Positions 1 through 7,703 of a stretch of DNA of 52,023 nt are shown piece after piece. Made by a program: the position numbers and the translations under genes. Source of the DNA: Shewanella insulae. Its GTDB lineage: Bacteria; Pseudomonadota; Gammaproteobacteria; Enterobacterales; Shewanellaceae. The notes under the pieces are model-generated. The model saw nothing but the letters and a program-made list of their open reading frames with translations, did not search any database and was not told the DNA's origin. The DNA lies in NCBI RefSeq assembly GCF_009831655.1, contig NZ_WRPA01000027.1, positions 1 through 52,023 on the forward strand. The letters are read 5' to 3'. Each line of letters starts with the position of its first letter. The stretch's first letter is position 1.

Positions 1-1
1 A

Positions 2-94
2 AAAGTAGCACTGATCGCCTGCATGCGAAAGCTCATCGTGATCTTGAATACCATGCTTAAAAGCGAGGAGCTGTGGTGCGCAAAAAACGGATAA
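2..94 (+). CDS. IS110-family transposase, C-terminal end only (cut by window edge)
   Basis: The first bases read as an open frame of 30 codons ending in TAA at 92-94. The peptide contains VALIACMRKLIVILNTML followed by a short polar tail. This is the usual C-terminus of IS110/IS116/IS902 transposases (the Transposase_20 end), where a near-identical ACMRKLL-ILN segment closes the protein. The N-terminal DEDD nuclease domain lies outside the window, so intactness cannot be judged. The 25 or so bases after the stop, ending near CACAGTCAC, resemble the short non-coding end of such elements, but the exact IS boundary is not defined. Recognition is from memory of the family. Confidence 0.8.
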   Translation, partial: KVALIACMRKLIVILNTMLKSEELWCAKNG

Positions 95-116
95 ATATAT
101 TGACTAAACACCACAG

Positions 117-911
117 TCACTTGTTATAATGTTTAAATACATTTGAGAGTTCTGCATCAGACAAAGACCTAAGTATTCTCAACGTATGTTTATTAGCCAG
201 TTCTTTGCCCTGAAGTTCATTTAAAATGGCAACAACCTCATCAGCGACTAATACTTCAGAGCGTTTTCTATTGATAAACAGCAATCCCATTTCTCTCAAA
301 GAATTTAATCCATCCAAAACATTATTTTGAGGTACAGGATTAATCAAATGTTCTATTGCAGATGCTTCATCCATAGATATCCCTAAGCGATCTGCCAACA
401 TATTTAATATGCTTCTCTCATCATCAGTAATCCTTGCCTCTCGATTAATTTTCTCATCATTCAGAAATGCAACGCTAAAACAATCATGATAAATAGCTAA
501 CTGTCTTCCCCTACAAAAATCTTCAGACCCAGAACTTTGCTCAATCAAATCTCTAATTTTTGTTGCTGAGTCATTTAATTCTTTCCACTCTTTGTTATAC
601 AAATGTTCAATCCATGAGATACGTGCTATACAATTTCCATCTCTCGTAAGAATATTTACCAAAAGACCGATTTGAGCATCGGACATAGCTATTTGCTCTT
701 GAACAGACTCTTTATACATACAAGAAACCAAAGCAAACAACGAAGTGATTTCACTGCCAGAAGCATTCTTTATCTGTCCATCAATCTTACTTACTGATTT
801 TGCCAATTGCTTATCATTTGGCAAAGCGCTATTGCACAACTTATCTAAACATGAAATAAATTTAGACTTTTCAACCTGATTGATGCTTGATAATACTTGG
901 GATAATTTCAT
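117..911 (-). CDS. Hypothetical protein, AT-rich, probably acquired
   Basis: This is a 264-residue soluble protein with no signal peptide or membrane segment. I do not recognise it. It is mostly alpha-helical in character; residues around 160-190 (ITDDERSILNMLADRLGIS) loosely recall TerB-like helical repeats, but not enough to name a family. Base composition is clearly more AT-rich than the rest of the window and codon use differs (many AAA, ATT, TTA), which suggests horizontal transfer. The ATG at 909-911 has only a weak upstream purine stretch (GAGAGTCGAGA). Its TGA stop (117-119) lies in the sequence that seems to end the neighbouring IS110 element, so the original C-terminus may have been cut off by insertion. 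Confidence 0.6.
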   Translation of the reverse strand: MKLSQVLSSINQVEKSKFISCLDKLCNSALPNDKQLAKSVSKIDGQIKNASGSEITSLFALVSCMYKESVQEQIAMSDAQIGLLVNILTRDGNCIARISWIEHLYNKEWKELNDSATKIRDLIEQSSGSEDFCRGRQLAIYHDCFSVAFLNDEKINREARITDDERSILNMLADRLGISMDEASAIEHLINPVPQNNVLDGLNSLREMGLLFINRKRSEVLVADEVVAILNELQGKELANKHTLRILRSLSDAELSNVFKHYNK

Positions 912-1275
912 AGGTATCTCGACTCTCTAAAGTAGGCTTCTAGATAGCTACGAGACAAATGCACTTAAACTACCCAAAGCCTTAAACAACCTGAAATGAT
1001 TGCAAAGAATGAGATACGTTCAATGGGAGGCAATTGAGAACTATTTCCTATTCGTCGTCTTCCATGAAATTAACTTAAGATATAATTACCTAAGTGTACC
1101 AATTCATCCCTGCAGCACTTTTTATCGACAACATTCAACATAGCGTTCAAAAAATAAGCTGTCCAGATATTTTGCGACAGAACCGCCAGTTAAGTTAAAG
1201 CTAAAGTTATAATAGTTTTCGAAAATTACCGGTTGTGGCTACAGTAAATCCCCATCGAAGTTGCCGAAGGGTGTT
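912..1275. other. Intergenic stretch, no gene seen
   Basis: This is AT-rich DNA between the acquired gene and the hairpin block. It probably holds the promoter of the leftward gene 117-911. I see no open frame with a plausible ribosome-binding site, no RNA gene and no IS end. Confidence 0.4.
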
Positions 1276-1362
1276 GGAATAAATCGAGTGAGGCGGGCAT
1301 GGATGCCCGACTAGCTTCCGCAGGTGCATGGATGCATCCTTCGGAAGCGGTAACGATTTATC
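1276..1362. repeat. Structured intergenic element with nested inverted repeats
   Basis: Outer arms ATAAATCG (1279-1286) and CGATTTAT (1354-1361) enclose two inner hairpins. The first is CGGGCAT-GG-ATGCCCG at about 1294-1309. The second is GCTTCCG (1314-1320) with CGGAAGC (1342-1348), continued inward by AGGTGCAT against ATGCATCCT with one bulge. Together they would fold as a three-way junction. This resembles a REP/BIME-like intergenic element. The pairing is seen directly; that it is a dispersed repeat is inferred. Confidence 0.5.
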
Positions 1363-1421
1363 CATAAACACGAGGCTCCTAACCAATGCAGTTAACTTCG
1401 TCTGGGGCGGCAAGGGGAGAT

Positions 1422-1531
1422 GCAAGAGGGGGATTGCTGGAGATCCCCCTCTTGCCTGGGTGTGGGATGGAATCCCACGACTTACCTCGGCCGTAAGGCC
1501 GCACATTCCAAGGTATGGGATGAAAACCCAT
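1422..1531. repeat. Array of four consecutive short hairpins
   Basis: Four perfect inverted repeats follow each other: GCAAGAGGGGGAT (1422-1434) with ATCCCCCTCTTGC (1443-1455); GTGGGAT (1462-1468) with ATCCCAC (1472-1478); CGGCC (1488-1492) with GGCCG (1497-1501); ATGGG (1515-1519) with CCCAT (1527-1531). Three share a GGGAT/ATCCC-like core. The open frames crossing the block have no family resemblance and are taken as by-products of the repeats. The function is unknown. Confidence 0.5.
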
Positions 1532-1692
1532 GACTTTCTTCAGCCGCCAAACCAACTCCCCCTCGAGTGAGGAATAGAATCTCAAACGAGGTTTGCCCCC
1601 ACTCCCCTCTAGACCCAGCTAACACCTTGATCTACTATGCCAGCTCACCAGGATGTCTGGTCCAGACCAGTTGGAAACAAGGATTAGCGAAA

Positions 1693-2520
1693 ATGGAAGT
1701 TACACTCACCCCGAGCAACGCACTCGAAACCGCCCTGCAGGCGGCACTTGCCGATCACACCCAGGCCAAAGCCCTCTATGAACACCTGATTAAGGCCAAG
1801 CTCTACCTGCTGAGCGACGGCCAAGAAACGCCTCAGGCCGATGGCACCACAGAGCTCTCCATCATGCAATGGCACATCCCCGTCAGCGATGATCAGGTGC
1901 ACTACTTCGTCCCGCTTTTTACCTCACAGGAGGCGGTCGACCAGGCCAAGGCGGTTATGGAAGCAGAGGGCAGCGAATTTCACGGTCAGATAGAGATAGA
2001 TGCGCCTCAGGCATTTCAGCTGCTGCTGACCAACCAGACGGATATGGCGCTCAACCCCAATAGCAACCTGTCGAAAGTCGTCAGCAGCGATGAGATCCGC
2101 TACATGTTGCTGCCTGACATGGCGCTACTCAACCAGGGCAATCAGCTCCGGCTGCTGGGCAAGGTACTGGCAAGCGATCTGCCCATGTTCGGCGCGGTGC
2201 GCCAAATTTTGGCTAATTACCCCAGCGTCAAGGCGGGCTATTTCATCGAGTCATGCGAGCTGGATATCCGCCGCGGCGGCCAAGACAGCGCCTTCACCCT
2301 GGCGCTCACCCTAGAGGGAGACAGGGTGAGTGATGATTTCAGCCGTATTCGCAGCGATTGCCGCAACCTGCAAAGAGAGATAGAGCTCCACGGCTGGGAA
2401 ATACGTCCCTACCTGCTAAGAAGTGACAAACATGATGAGATCAGCAGCTTCTGCCTGGAGAAGCTTGAGCCCTTCTATCGCCCTTCGCTGCTAAGCAAAT
2501 TCAAGACCTGGTTTAGCTGA
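1693..2520 (+). CDS. SseB-family protein (enhanced serine sensitivity type)
   Basis: A 275-residue cytosolic protein with the two-part SseB layout: an N-terminal domain (about 1-130, with the characteristic LYLLSDGQETPQADGTTELS and VPLFTSQEAVDQA stretches) and an SseB C-terminal domain (about 140-255). Length is close to E. coli SseB (about 258). The biochemical role of the family is unknown; the name comes from a serine-sensitivity phenotype. The start ATG at 1693 is chosen because AAGGA lies about 10 bases upstream and the SseB homology begins there. The frame is open further upstream to 1567, but that part crosses repeat DNA. The gene appears monocistronic. Confidence 0.75.
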   Translation: MEVTLTPSNALETALQAALADHTQAKALYEHLIKAKLYLLSDGQETPQADGTTELSIMQWHIPVSDDQVHYFVPLFTSQEAVDQAKAVMEAEGSEFHGQIEIDAPQAFQLLLTNQTDMALNPNSNLSKVVSSDEIRYMLLPDMALLNQGNQLRLLGKVLASDLPMFGAVRQILANYPSVKAGYFIESCELDIRRGGQDSAFTLALTLEGDRVSDDFSRIRSDCRNLQREIELHGWEIRPYLLRSDKHDEISSFCLEKLEPFYRPSLLSKFKTWFS

Positions 2521-2685
2521 TCGGCAAGCAAGGCTTGGCTGCCAACTTAATCAATGAAAATTGCTGCTAAATCAGCTGAATAAACGATATTAAATCAGCA
2601 GTAAAAAACACCACTATACCAACGGTGGAAAGCAGTGCTAAACCTAGAGAGAAAGCGGCGCCTGAGCCTTACTGGACTATACTTA

Positions 2686-2711
2686 TCGTTAACGTTTCAT
2701 AACGTTAACGA
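2686..2711. promoter_or_regulatory. Perfect 11-bp inverted repeat before the YbaK-like gene
   Basis: Arms TCGTTAACGTT (2686-2696) and AACGTTAACGA (2701-2711) are separated by TCAT. The repeat lies just downstream of a possible -10 box (TATACT, about 2679-2684) and ends 9 bases before the ATG at 2721. Position and symmetry fit an operator for a dimeric repressor or a leader hairpin that would cover the ribosome-binding site. The lack of a T-tract argues against a terminator. Confidence 0.55.
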
Positions 2712-2720
2712 GGCAAGTAT

Positions 2721-3200
2721 ATGAGTATTTCAAACCGGTTAAATCACTATCTGACAAAACATGATGTGAACTATGAGATAGTGCTGCATCGACACAGCTA
2801 CAACTCCATCAGTTCGGCCGTTGCCGCCCAACTGGCCCCGGCCCAAGTTGCCAAGGGAGTCATATTGGAAGATCATCAGGGGCGCAGGATCATGGCGGTA
2901 CTGCCCACAGATCATAAGATCAACCTCAAGGCGCTGGGCGACAAACTCAACCGCGATCTGCATCTGGTGAAGGAACAATCCGTTTATCAGATGTTTGACG
3001 ATTGCGAACATGGCGCCATCCCCTCCCTCGGCGCGGCCTACAATATCGAGACCATCTATGACGACCTGCTGATCGAGGCTAAGGAACTCTACCTCGAGGC
3101 CGGCGATCACACCAGCCTGGTCAGGCTAAACCGCGAAGACTTCATCAAGCTGATCAAAGACGCTAAACACCTGAGATTTAGCTACCAGAGCATCCACTAG
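2721..3200 (+). CDS. YbaK/EbsC-domain aminoacyl-tRNA deacylase-like protein
   Basis: A 159-residue single-domain protein of the YbaK/aminoacyl-tRNA deacylase superfamily. These proteins hydrolyse mischarged tRNAs in trans (for example Cys- or Ala-tRNAPro). Visible hallmarks are the N-terminal HRHSYNSISSAVAAQ segment, the A-QVAKGVIL strand carrying the conserved lysine, and the G-IPSLG-AY loop that shapes the substrate pocket. The length is typical of free-standing family members. The ATG at 2721 follows GAGGCAAGT at suitable spacing. The exact amino-acid specificity cannot be told from sequence. The strong palindrome directly upstream suggests individual regulation. Confidence 0.8.
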   Translation: MSISNRLNHYLTKHDVNYEIVLHRHSYNSISSAVAAQLAPAQVAKGVILEDHQGRRIMAVLPTDHKINLKALGDKLNRDLHLVKEQSVYQMFDDCEHGAIPSLGAAYNIETIYDDLLIEAKELYLEAGDHTSLVRLNREDFIKLIKDAKHLRFSYQSIH

Positions 3201-3342
3201 CGCAGCCCTTTCAGGGAAGCCCCGGCTTCCCTTTTTCTGCCCGGGCTCACGTTAATCCCTGTTACCTGGTCCATCCTCTGGCATCGACTGCCAGTTGCGG
3301 CATAATAGGCCGACCTAACACAGCTTATTGAGTGAATCGATC

Positions 3343-4020
3343 ATGATATTAATTACCGGTGCCAGCAGCGGCCTGGGCGCAGCACTGGCCAAGCGTTATG
3401 CCGATCTGGGTGAGCAGGTGATGATCTCCGGCCGCAACCAGGCCAGACTGGCAGATGTGGCACAGGCATCGAAGAATCTACATCCCATGGCGGCTGACCT
3501 TTGTGATGAACAAGGCGTCACGGCCTTGTTCGATAATCTAACGACCATGAGCGGAGGCGCCGCACTCGACACTGTGATCCACTGCGCCGGCAGCGGCTAT
3601 TTCGGTCCCATCACCGAGCAGCAAACCGATGAGATCCATAAGCTGCTACAGAACAACGTCACCTCCTGCATCTTGCTGGTGCGCGAGCTGGTGAAACGCT
3701 ATCAGGACACGCCGCTGAATCTGGTGGTGGTGATGTCGACCGCAGCTCAGCAGCCCAAGGCGGGAGAGTCCACCTACTGCGCGGCAAAATGGGCGGTGCG
3801 TGGCTTTATCGAATCGGTACGCCTGGAACTCAAGGGTAAGCCGATGAAGATCATCGCCGTCTATCCCGGCGGCATGGATACAGGCTTCTGGCCCAGCAGT
3901 GGTAAGTCTCTCGACACCTCCAGCTTCATGAGCGCAGACGAAGCCGCCGAGATGCTTCAGGGCGCCCTGAAGGCCACCGCCCATGGTCACATTGCCGATA
4001 TCACCATCGCCAGGGGCTAG
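3343..4020 (+). CDS. Short-chain dehydrogenase/reductase (SDR)
   Basis: A 225-residue classical SDR. The nucleotide-binding TGASSGLG motif is at residues 6-13, a CAG motif follows the central strand (HCAGSGYF), and the catalytic Tyr-x3-Lys is in STYCAAKWA. A YPGGMDT segment after the catalytic region is also typical. It should reduce or oxidise a carbonyl/alcohol with NAD(P)H in the cytosol; the substrate is unknown. The start ATG 3343 is preceded by GAGTGA at 8 bases. A TTG five codons upstream (3328) is less likely because the Rossmann strand begins at ATG+1. The gene ends about 30 bases before a strong hairpin terminator. Confidence 0.85.
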   Translation: MILITGASSGLGAALAKRYADLGEQVMISGRNQARLADVAQASKNLHPMAADLCDEQGVTALFDNLTTMSGGAALDTVIHCAGSGYFGPITEQQTDEIHKLLQNNVTSCILLVRELVKRYQDTPLNLVVVMSTAAQQPKAGESTYCAAKWAVRGFIESVRLELKGKPMKIIAVYPGGMDTGFWPSSGKSLDTSSFMSADEAAEMLQGALKATAHGHIADITIARG

Positions 4021-4050
4021 CAAAGGTTCGAGAGTTAGCTAGACCAAAAC

Positions 4051-4100
4051 AAAGGCTCGGCCTGAACTCATGAGCGTCAAAGCAGGAGCGCCGAGCCTTT
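4051..4100. terminator. Bidirectional terminator, copy 1 of a related pair
   Basis: Arms AAAGGCTCGGC (4051-4061) and GCCGAGCCTTT (4090-4100) enclose a 28-base loop. It separates the rightward SDR gene from the leftward gene ending at 4110 and can serve both. Its left arm plus CTGAAC recurs at the terminator at 5198. Confidence 0.75.
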
Positions 4101-4109
4101 ATCTTAATC

Positions 4110-5051
4110 CTAGTTACAAGCGAAACCATAGCTGGTCTTATCCGGCCGGGCTCTTGCCTGCTTGGTGACTGTACAGTAGATCTCTCCTCGCCTGTTAGGC
4201 ACCGAACCTTCGATCCCCATGCCTCGCATCAACTCGGCGCAACTCTGCGCCTGAGCCAGATTTCCACCGAAACCATAACCGTCGATGGATATCTCGGAAA
4301 GCGGCACTCGTTTGCCTCTGTTATCTCTTGCCAGTTCGGGAAGCGCTTTGAAGACTAACTTCAAATAATCATCTAGGGCCTTGAAACGAATATCGACCAG
4401 AATTTGGGAGGTGTCTGAAAAGCTGACGACCCAGGAACGCTCTTGCGTTAAAAGACCCAGGATGGCCGAAAGATTGCGGTAGCTGAAACCAAGGGCCTTA
4501 TCGAGTCGTTGCACCTGATTACTCACTCGGGTAACCCGTTCATTGAGTCTTGAGAGATCTGCACCACTTAAGTCGGTCGCTAGAACGCCCTCAAAGTCGG
4601 CGATCTCCCTTAACGCGTCGGCAACCGTGATAAATCCCGTCTCTGGCGGTAATATAATGCCCTGCTTTGCCTGTTTGGCTAGCGCCAAATTGATGGCCTT
4701 GAGTTCGGCCAATGCGCTAGCTGCTTCGAGCAGGTGTGGCTTGTCACTATTGATCTCGACAACATAGGGAGTCGAAGTGGTCGTCGGGTTATCTTGTGCG
4801 TAGCGCAGCCTGATCTCGGTCGCCGTCGCCTTCTCTCTGTCCAAGACAACCAGGCTCTCATAAGCATGTTTTTCAGCGCCACTTATTTCAGCGCCACTCG
4901 TCTCTAGGGAGTGAGTCGCTTCCACATGTATCTCTATTAGGGCGTTGAGCTTGGTCTGAGTACAGTTATCGCAAACGTATAGCTGAGCCGCATGGAGATT
5001 AACGCTATAGAAGGCGGTTAAGCATAGGAAGCGTGCAATTAATTTTTTCAT
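4110..5051 (-). CDS. Exported hypothetical protein
   Basis: A 313-residue protein with a clear Sec signal peptide (residues 1-21 or so: basic start, hydrophobic core, cleavage near LHA-A). The mature N-terminus carries a CxxC pair (CDNC, residues 27-30) and the C-terminal third has further cysteines, consistent with disulfides in the periplasm. I do not recognise the family. A segment near 165-200 (LNERVTRVSNQVQRLDKALGF) could form a short coiled coil. The ATG at 5051 follows AAGGACATTGCG, a good ribosome-binding site. It stands alone between two related terminators, so it is probably transcribed independently. Confidence 0.65.
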   Translation of the reverse strand: MKKLIARFLCLTAFYSVNLHAAQLYVCDNCTQTKLNALIEIHVEATHSLETSGAEISGAEKHAYESLVVLDREKATATEIRLRYAQDNPTTTSTPYVVEINSDKPHLLEAASALAELKAINLALAKQAKQGIILPPETGFITVADALREIADFEGVLATDLSGADLSRLNERVTRVSNQVQRLDKALGFSYRNLSAILGLLTQERSWVVSFSDTSQILVDIRFKALDDYLKLVFKALPELARDNRGKRVPLSEISIDGYGFGGNLAQAQSCAELMRGMGIEGSVPNRRGEIYCTVTKQARARPDKTSYGFACN

Positions 5052-5197
5052 CGCAATGTCCTTAATATAAATTTGTTATCCGTAACAAATCCATACTAGA
5101 AAATCTGCGCTGTAATACTTCCCGATTATGTCGAGCATGCTCTTGGAAAATAGCGGCCCAAAGGGCACCGGTAATCAGCTAGGCTCGCACTAAAGAG

Positions 5198-5234
5198 AAA
5201 GGCTCGGCCTGAACACGTCAGTACCGAGCCTTTT
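5198..5234. terminator. Bidirectional terminator, copy 2 of a related pair
   Basis: Arms AAAGGCTCGG (5198-5207) and CCGAGCCTTT (5224-5233) enclose a 16-base loop and run into a T-tract. It shares its first 17 bases with the hairpin at 4051. It terminates the leftward gene ending at 5279. Confidence 0.7.
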
Positions 5235-5278
5235 ATTGACTAGGCTATTCGCGCATTAGTCGCGCGATTAACCTTAGA

Positions 5279-5872
5279 TTATTTGCGCTTGAAGATGGCT
5301 TCCATCTCGGCGGCCATGGCCTCTGCCTCTTCCAGCTGCAACTTATGTTGTTTCTCGCCTAGTTCGATAAGTTGTTGCTCAAAATTCGCCAATTGCTCCT
5401 GCTCGGCCTGAGTGAGCTCTGGCTTATCCTGCAGGGCAAAGATGGCTTCATGGATCTTATCCATCTCCATATCCAACGCCTCGATAGGGTCGGGATTAGC
5501 GGCGTCCTGACGGTCGAGCTCATCCAGCCAGACGTAAAACTGCTCATTAGTCACGCCAAACTCTGCGGCGGTCTGGTCGATGAAACAGTTGGACAAGGCC
5601 TCGGCGTTCTCTTCTGTCATCTGATCATACTTATCGAAGCAGAACTTCATGGCGCTGCGATAACCACGCTCCAGCTTGCCACTACCGATTCTAGAAACCT
5701 GCTCCATGGCGGTAAAGTCACCGTCGGCTTTCATCCGCGAGACATTCATCTCGATAAATTTATCGACATCCACCTCCATGCTGGCCAAGTCATAGGGGGC
5801 ATTGTCGGGCAGCTCAGCACCTTGGGCGCTGGTGAGGATAAAAAACAGTGGTAGTAAGAGTTTGGCTTTCAT
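5279..5872 (-). CDS. Exported hypothetical protein with C-terminal coiled coil
   Basis: A protein of about 197 residues with a signal peptide (MKAKLLLPLFFILTSAQGA) and an acidic, helical mature part. Residues about 130-197 are rich in Glu, Gln, Leu and Ala (EALDMEMDKIHEAIFALQD to the end), which should form a long coiled coil. Two cysteines near 78 and 96 could pair. No family is recognised. The start is chosen at the second of two adjacent ATGs, with AAGGGA 8 bases upstream; the frame is open further upstream to 5962 but lacks signal-peptide logic there. Likely periplasmic. Confidence 0.6.
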   Translation of the reverse strand: MKAKLLLPLFFILTSAQGAELPDNAPYDLASMEVDVDKFIEMNVSRMKADGDFTAMEQVSRIGSGKLERGYRSAMKFCFDKYDQMTEENAEALSNCFIDQTAAEFGVTNEQFYVWLDELDRQDAANPDPIEALDMEMDKIHEAIFALQDKPELTQAEQEQLANFEQQLIELGEKQHKLQLEEAEAMAAEMEAIFKRK

Positions 5873-6061
5873 CATTAATCCCTTGTTTGATGTGAAAAGC
5901 TGGTGATGTATTGGCAATGTGATGGTTAGTCGACCAGGCGGTAACATCCTTGTTGCCGCCATAAGATAGCTCAGCCCACTCAGGCCTGTCTAGTGAGAAA
6001 AAGTCGATAGATAAAAGGCTCAGGTCAGCAGATCTAATCGAGACAGAGGCATGAATATGGG

Positions 6062-6424
6062 TTAGAGATAGGCCTCTATCATCTCCTGGATCGCATCCGG
6101 CATTACAGGCTTGGTGATATAGTCATCCACCCCCAGCTTGAGGGCAAAATCCTTGTCAGACTGCTCCGCCAACGAGCTTATCACCACCACGGGGATCTTG
6201 GCCGTCTCCTCGCAGCCCTTAAGATGCTGAATCACCTGATAGCCGTTGACATGGGGCATGGTGATATCCAGCAGGATGAGATCCGGGGTCAGAGATTGCA
6301 GCACCTCGATGCCGCCGCTGCCCGAGTTCACCGCGGTCACCTCATAATCGTCCCCCAGCATGGCGAGTAATATCCCTGTGCACACGGGATCGTCATCTAT
6401 GATCAAGATTTTAGCTCTGGACAT
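6062..6424 (-). CDS. Stand-alone response-regulator receiver (CheY-like)
   Basis: A 120-residue single receiver domain with no output domain. The acidic triad D10-D11-D12, phospho-acceptor D53 (in LILLDITMP), switch residue S83 (VVVISS) and K105 (in YITKP) are all present, so it should be phosphorylatable. No histidine kinase or chemotaxis gene is nearby, so partners are unknown. The ATG at 6424 has a purine-rich leader (GAGCGAGAG). It appears monocistronic, between the exported protein at 5279 and the rhomboid gene's terminator. Confidence 0.88.
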   Translation of the reverse strand: MSRAKILIIDDDPVCTGILLAMLGDDYEVTAVNSGSGGIEVLQSLTPDLILLDITMPHVNGYQVIQHLKGCEETAKIPVVVISSLAEQSDKDFALKLGVDDYITKPVMPDAIQEMIEAYL

Positions 6425-6560
6425 CTATCTCTCGCTCTTGCAGTTGTAATGGTTACATTGTATCCAAGTCTGAGGTGAATACCAGTCGCTAATGAGTCGA
6501 CTGGTTTAAGGATTAGACCCAGCTTTTTCACTTAAGTTTCAGCGACAAGAAGCGCCCATA

Positions 6561-6593
6561 AAAAAAGCCCCATACAGAGATGGGGCCTTTTTT
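6561..6593. terminator. Terminator of the rhomboid operon (bidirectional shape)
   Basis: AAAAAAGCCCCAT (6561-6573) pairs with TGGGGCCTTTTTT (6581-6593) with a minor mismatch. Read leftward, the stem ends in a T-run, which fits termination of the gene ending at 6607. Confidence 0.75.
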
Positions 6594-6606
6594 CAATAGA
6601 GAGTCC

Positions 6607-7689
6607 CTAACGGGCGATCTTCACCTCTGGCTCATTGAGTAACGCCAGCATGGGATTGTTGTGCATCACCTTTGACTTGAGGCTTATCCCCAAGATCAGC
6701 CCCATCACGAAGCCACCTATATGGGCCCAGTAGGCCACACCTTGGCCGGCCATCACCAGGCCAAAGATGTTAAAGCCCAGCCAGATGGCGAAGAAGGCCA
6801 TGGGGCTGAGCTTCTTCTGAAACACCACGAACATGAAGGTCAGGCTGGCATGGCGGAACCACATAAGATACATGCCGAACAGCCCCGCGATGGCACCGCT
6901 GGCGCCTACCATATAGATGCCTGAGCCGGGATCGGCGGCGATCTGCGCCCCGGCGGCAGCCAGGCCACACAGAATATAGAGCCCAAAAAACTTGGCGCGG
7001 CCCAGCGCATCTTCTAGGTTATCCCCCACCACATAGAGGAAATACATGTTACCCGCCAGATGCATGATGTCACCGTGCAGGAACATATGACTCAGCAGAG
7101 TCCAGGGATGATGGCCGGCCAACAGCTCGTTGGAGCGCATGGCGAAGTTTTCAAACACCATATCTGTGGTGCTCAGGTTAAAGCCGTAGGCGAAGAATAT
7201 CAGGATATTGAGCGCCAGCAGCATATAGGTCACTAAGGGCGTCGATTTCGGCTTGAGGTTAAATTCCACCGGCATCTTAGAAAGGAACTGGAACAGCCAG
7301 GTCTTGACGCTGATGCTACCATTTAACTCCTCCAGCAGTTGTCGCACCTTGGGCGACTGCACCACCTTGGTGCGCTCATGCTCATCGACCCAGACACCGC
7401 TACAGCTATGGCAGACATCCACCTCGATCTCATAGCCAGTCATCAGATGATAGCGATGCAGGCTCAGGTCGCACTGATGACAGCTGCGGCTGGAGATCCC
7501 TAACAGGTCGCCCAGTGTCTCTTCGACCCTGACATCGTCATCGCCGTTGTCGGCCTTCGACAAGGCGGCGTTAAGTTCGCCGTTTTTAAACCAGAGTCCA
7601 CCGCACTGACGGCAGCAATCCACCTGTTCGCCGTGAAAATTGTATGCTCTTAGTCGCCCCTCGTGGCAACCCGGACAGATATTGATCAT
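6607..7689 (-). CDS. Rhomboid-family intramembrane serine protease with N-terminal zinc ribbons
   Basis: A 360-residue inner-membrane protein. Residues 1-100 hold two zf-TFIIB-like zinc ribbons (C5/C8 with C26/C29, and C70/C73 with C93/C96). Residues about 150-340 are a rhomboid domain with about six membrane segments. The loop motif HMFLHGDIMHLAGNM is present, the nucleophile is S264 in GASG, and the catalytic base is H323 in YWAHIGGF. It should cleave single-pass membrane proteins within the bilayer. The cytosolic zinc domain may select substrates or sense a ligand; this is inferred. The ATG at 7689 follows GGAAGGGAAC. It lies 14 bases downstream of the 7704-8288 gene, so the two are co-transcribed. 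Confidence 0.88.
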   Translation of the reverse strand: MINICPGCHEGRLRAYNFHGEQVDCCRQCGGLWFKNGELNAALSKADNGDDDVRVEETLGDLLGISSRSCHQCDLSLHRYHLMTGYEIEVDVCHSCSGVWVDEHERTKVVQSPKVRQLLEELNGSISVKTWLFQFLSKMPVEFNLKPKSTPLVTYMLLALNILIFFAYGFNLSTTDMVFENFAMRSNELLAGHHPWTLLSHMFLHGDIMHLAGNMYFLYVVGDNLEDALGRAKFFGLYILCGLAAAGAQIAADPGSGIYMVGASGAIAGLFGMYLMWFRHASLTFMFVVFQKKLSPMAFFAIWLGFNIFGLVMAGQGVAYWAHIGGFVMGLILGISLKSKVMHNNPMLALLNEPEVKIAR

Positions 7690-7703
7690 GGGGAGTTCCC
7701 TTC

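Noticed and set aside
1207..1570. Open frames on both strands through the hairpin block
   Set aside because: They run through inverted repeats, have no good ribosome-binding site and show repeat-derived, Pro/Gly-rich translations.
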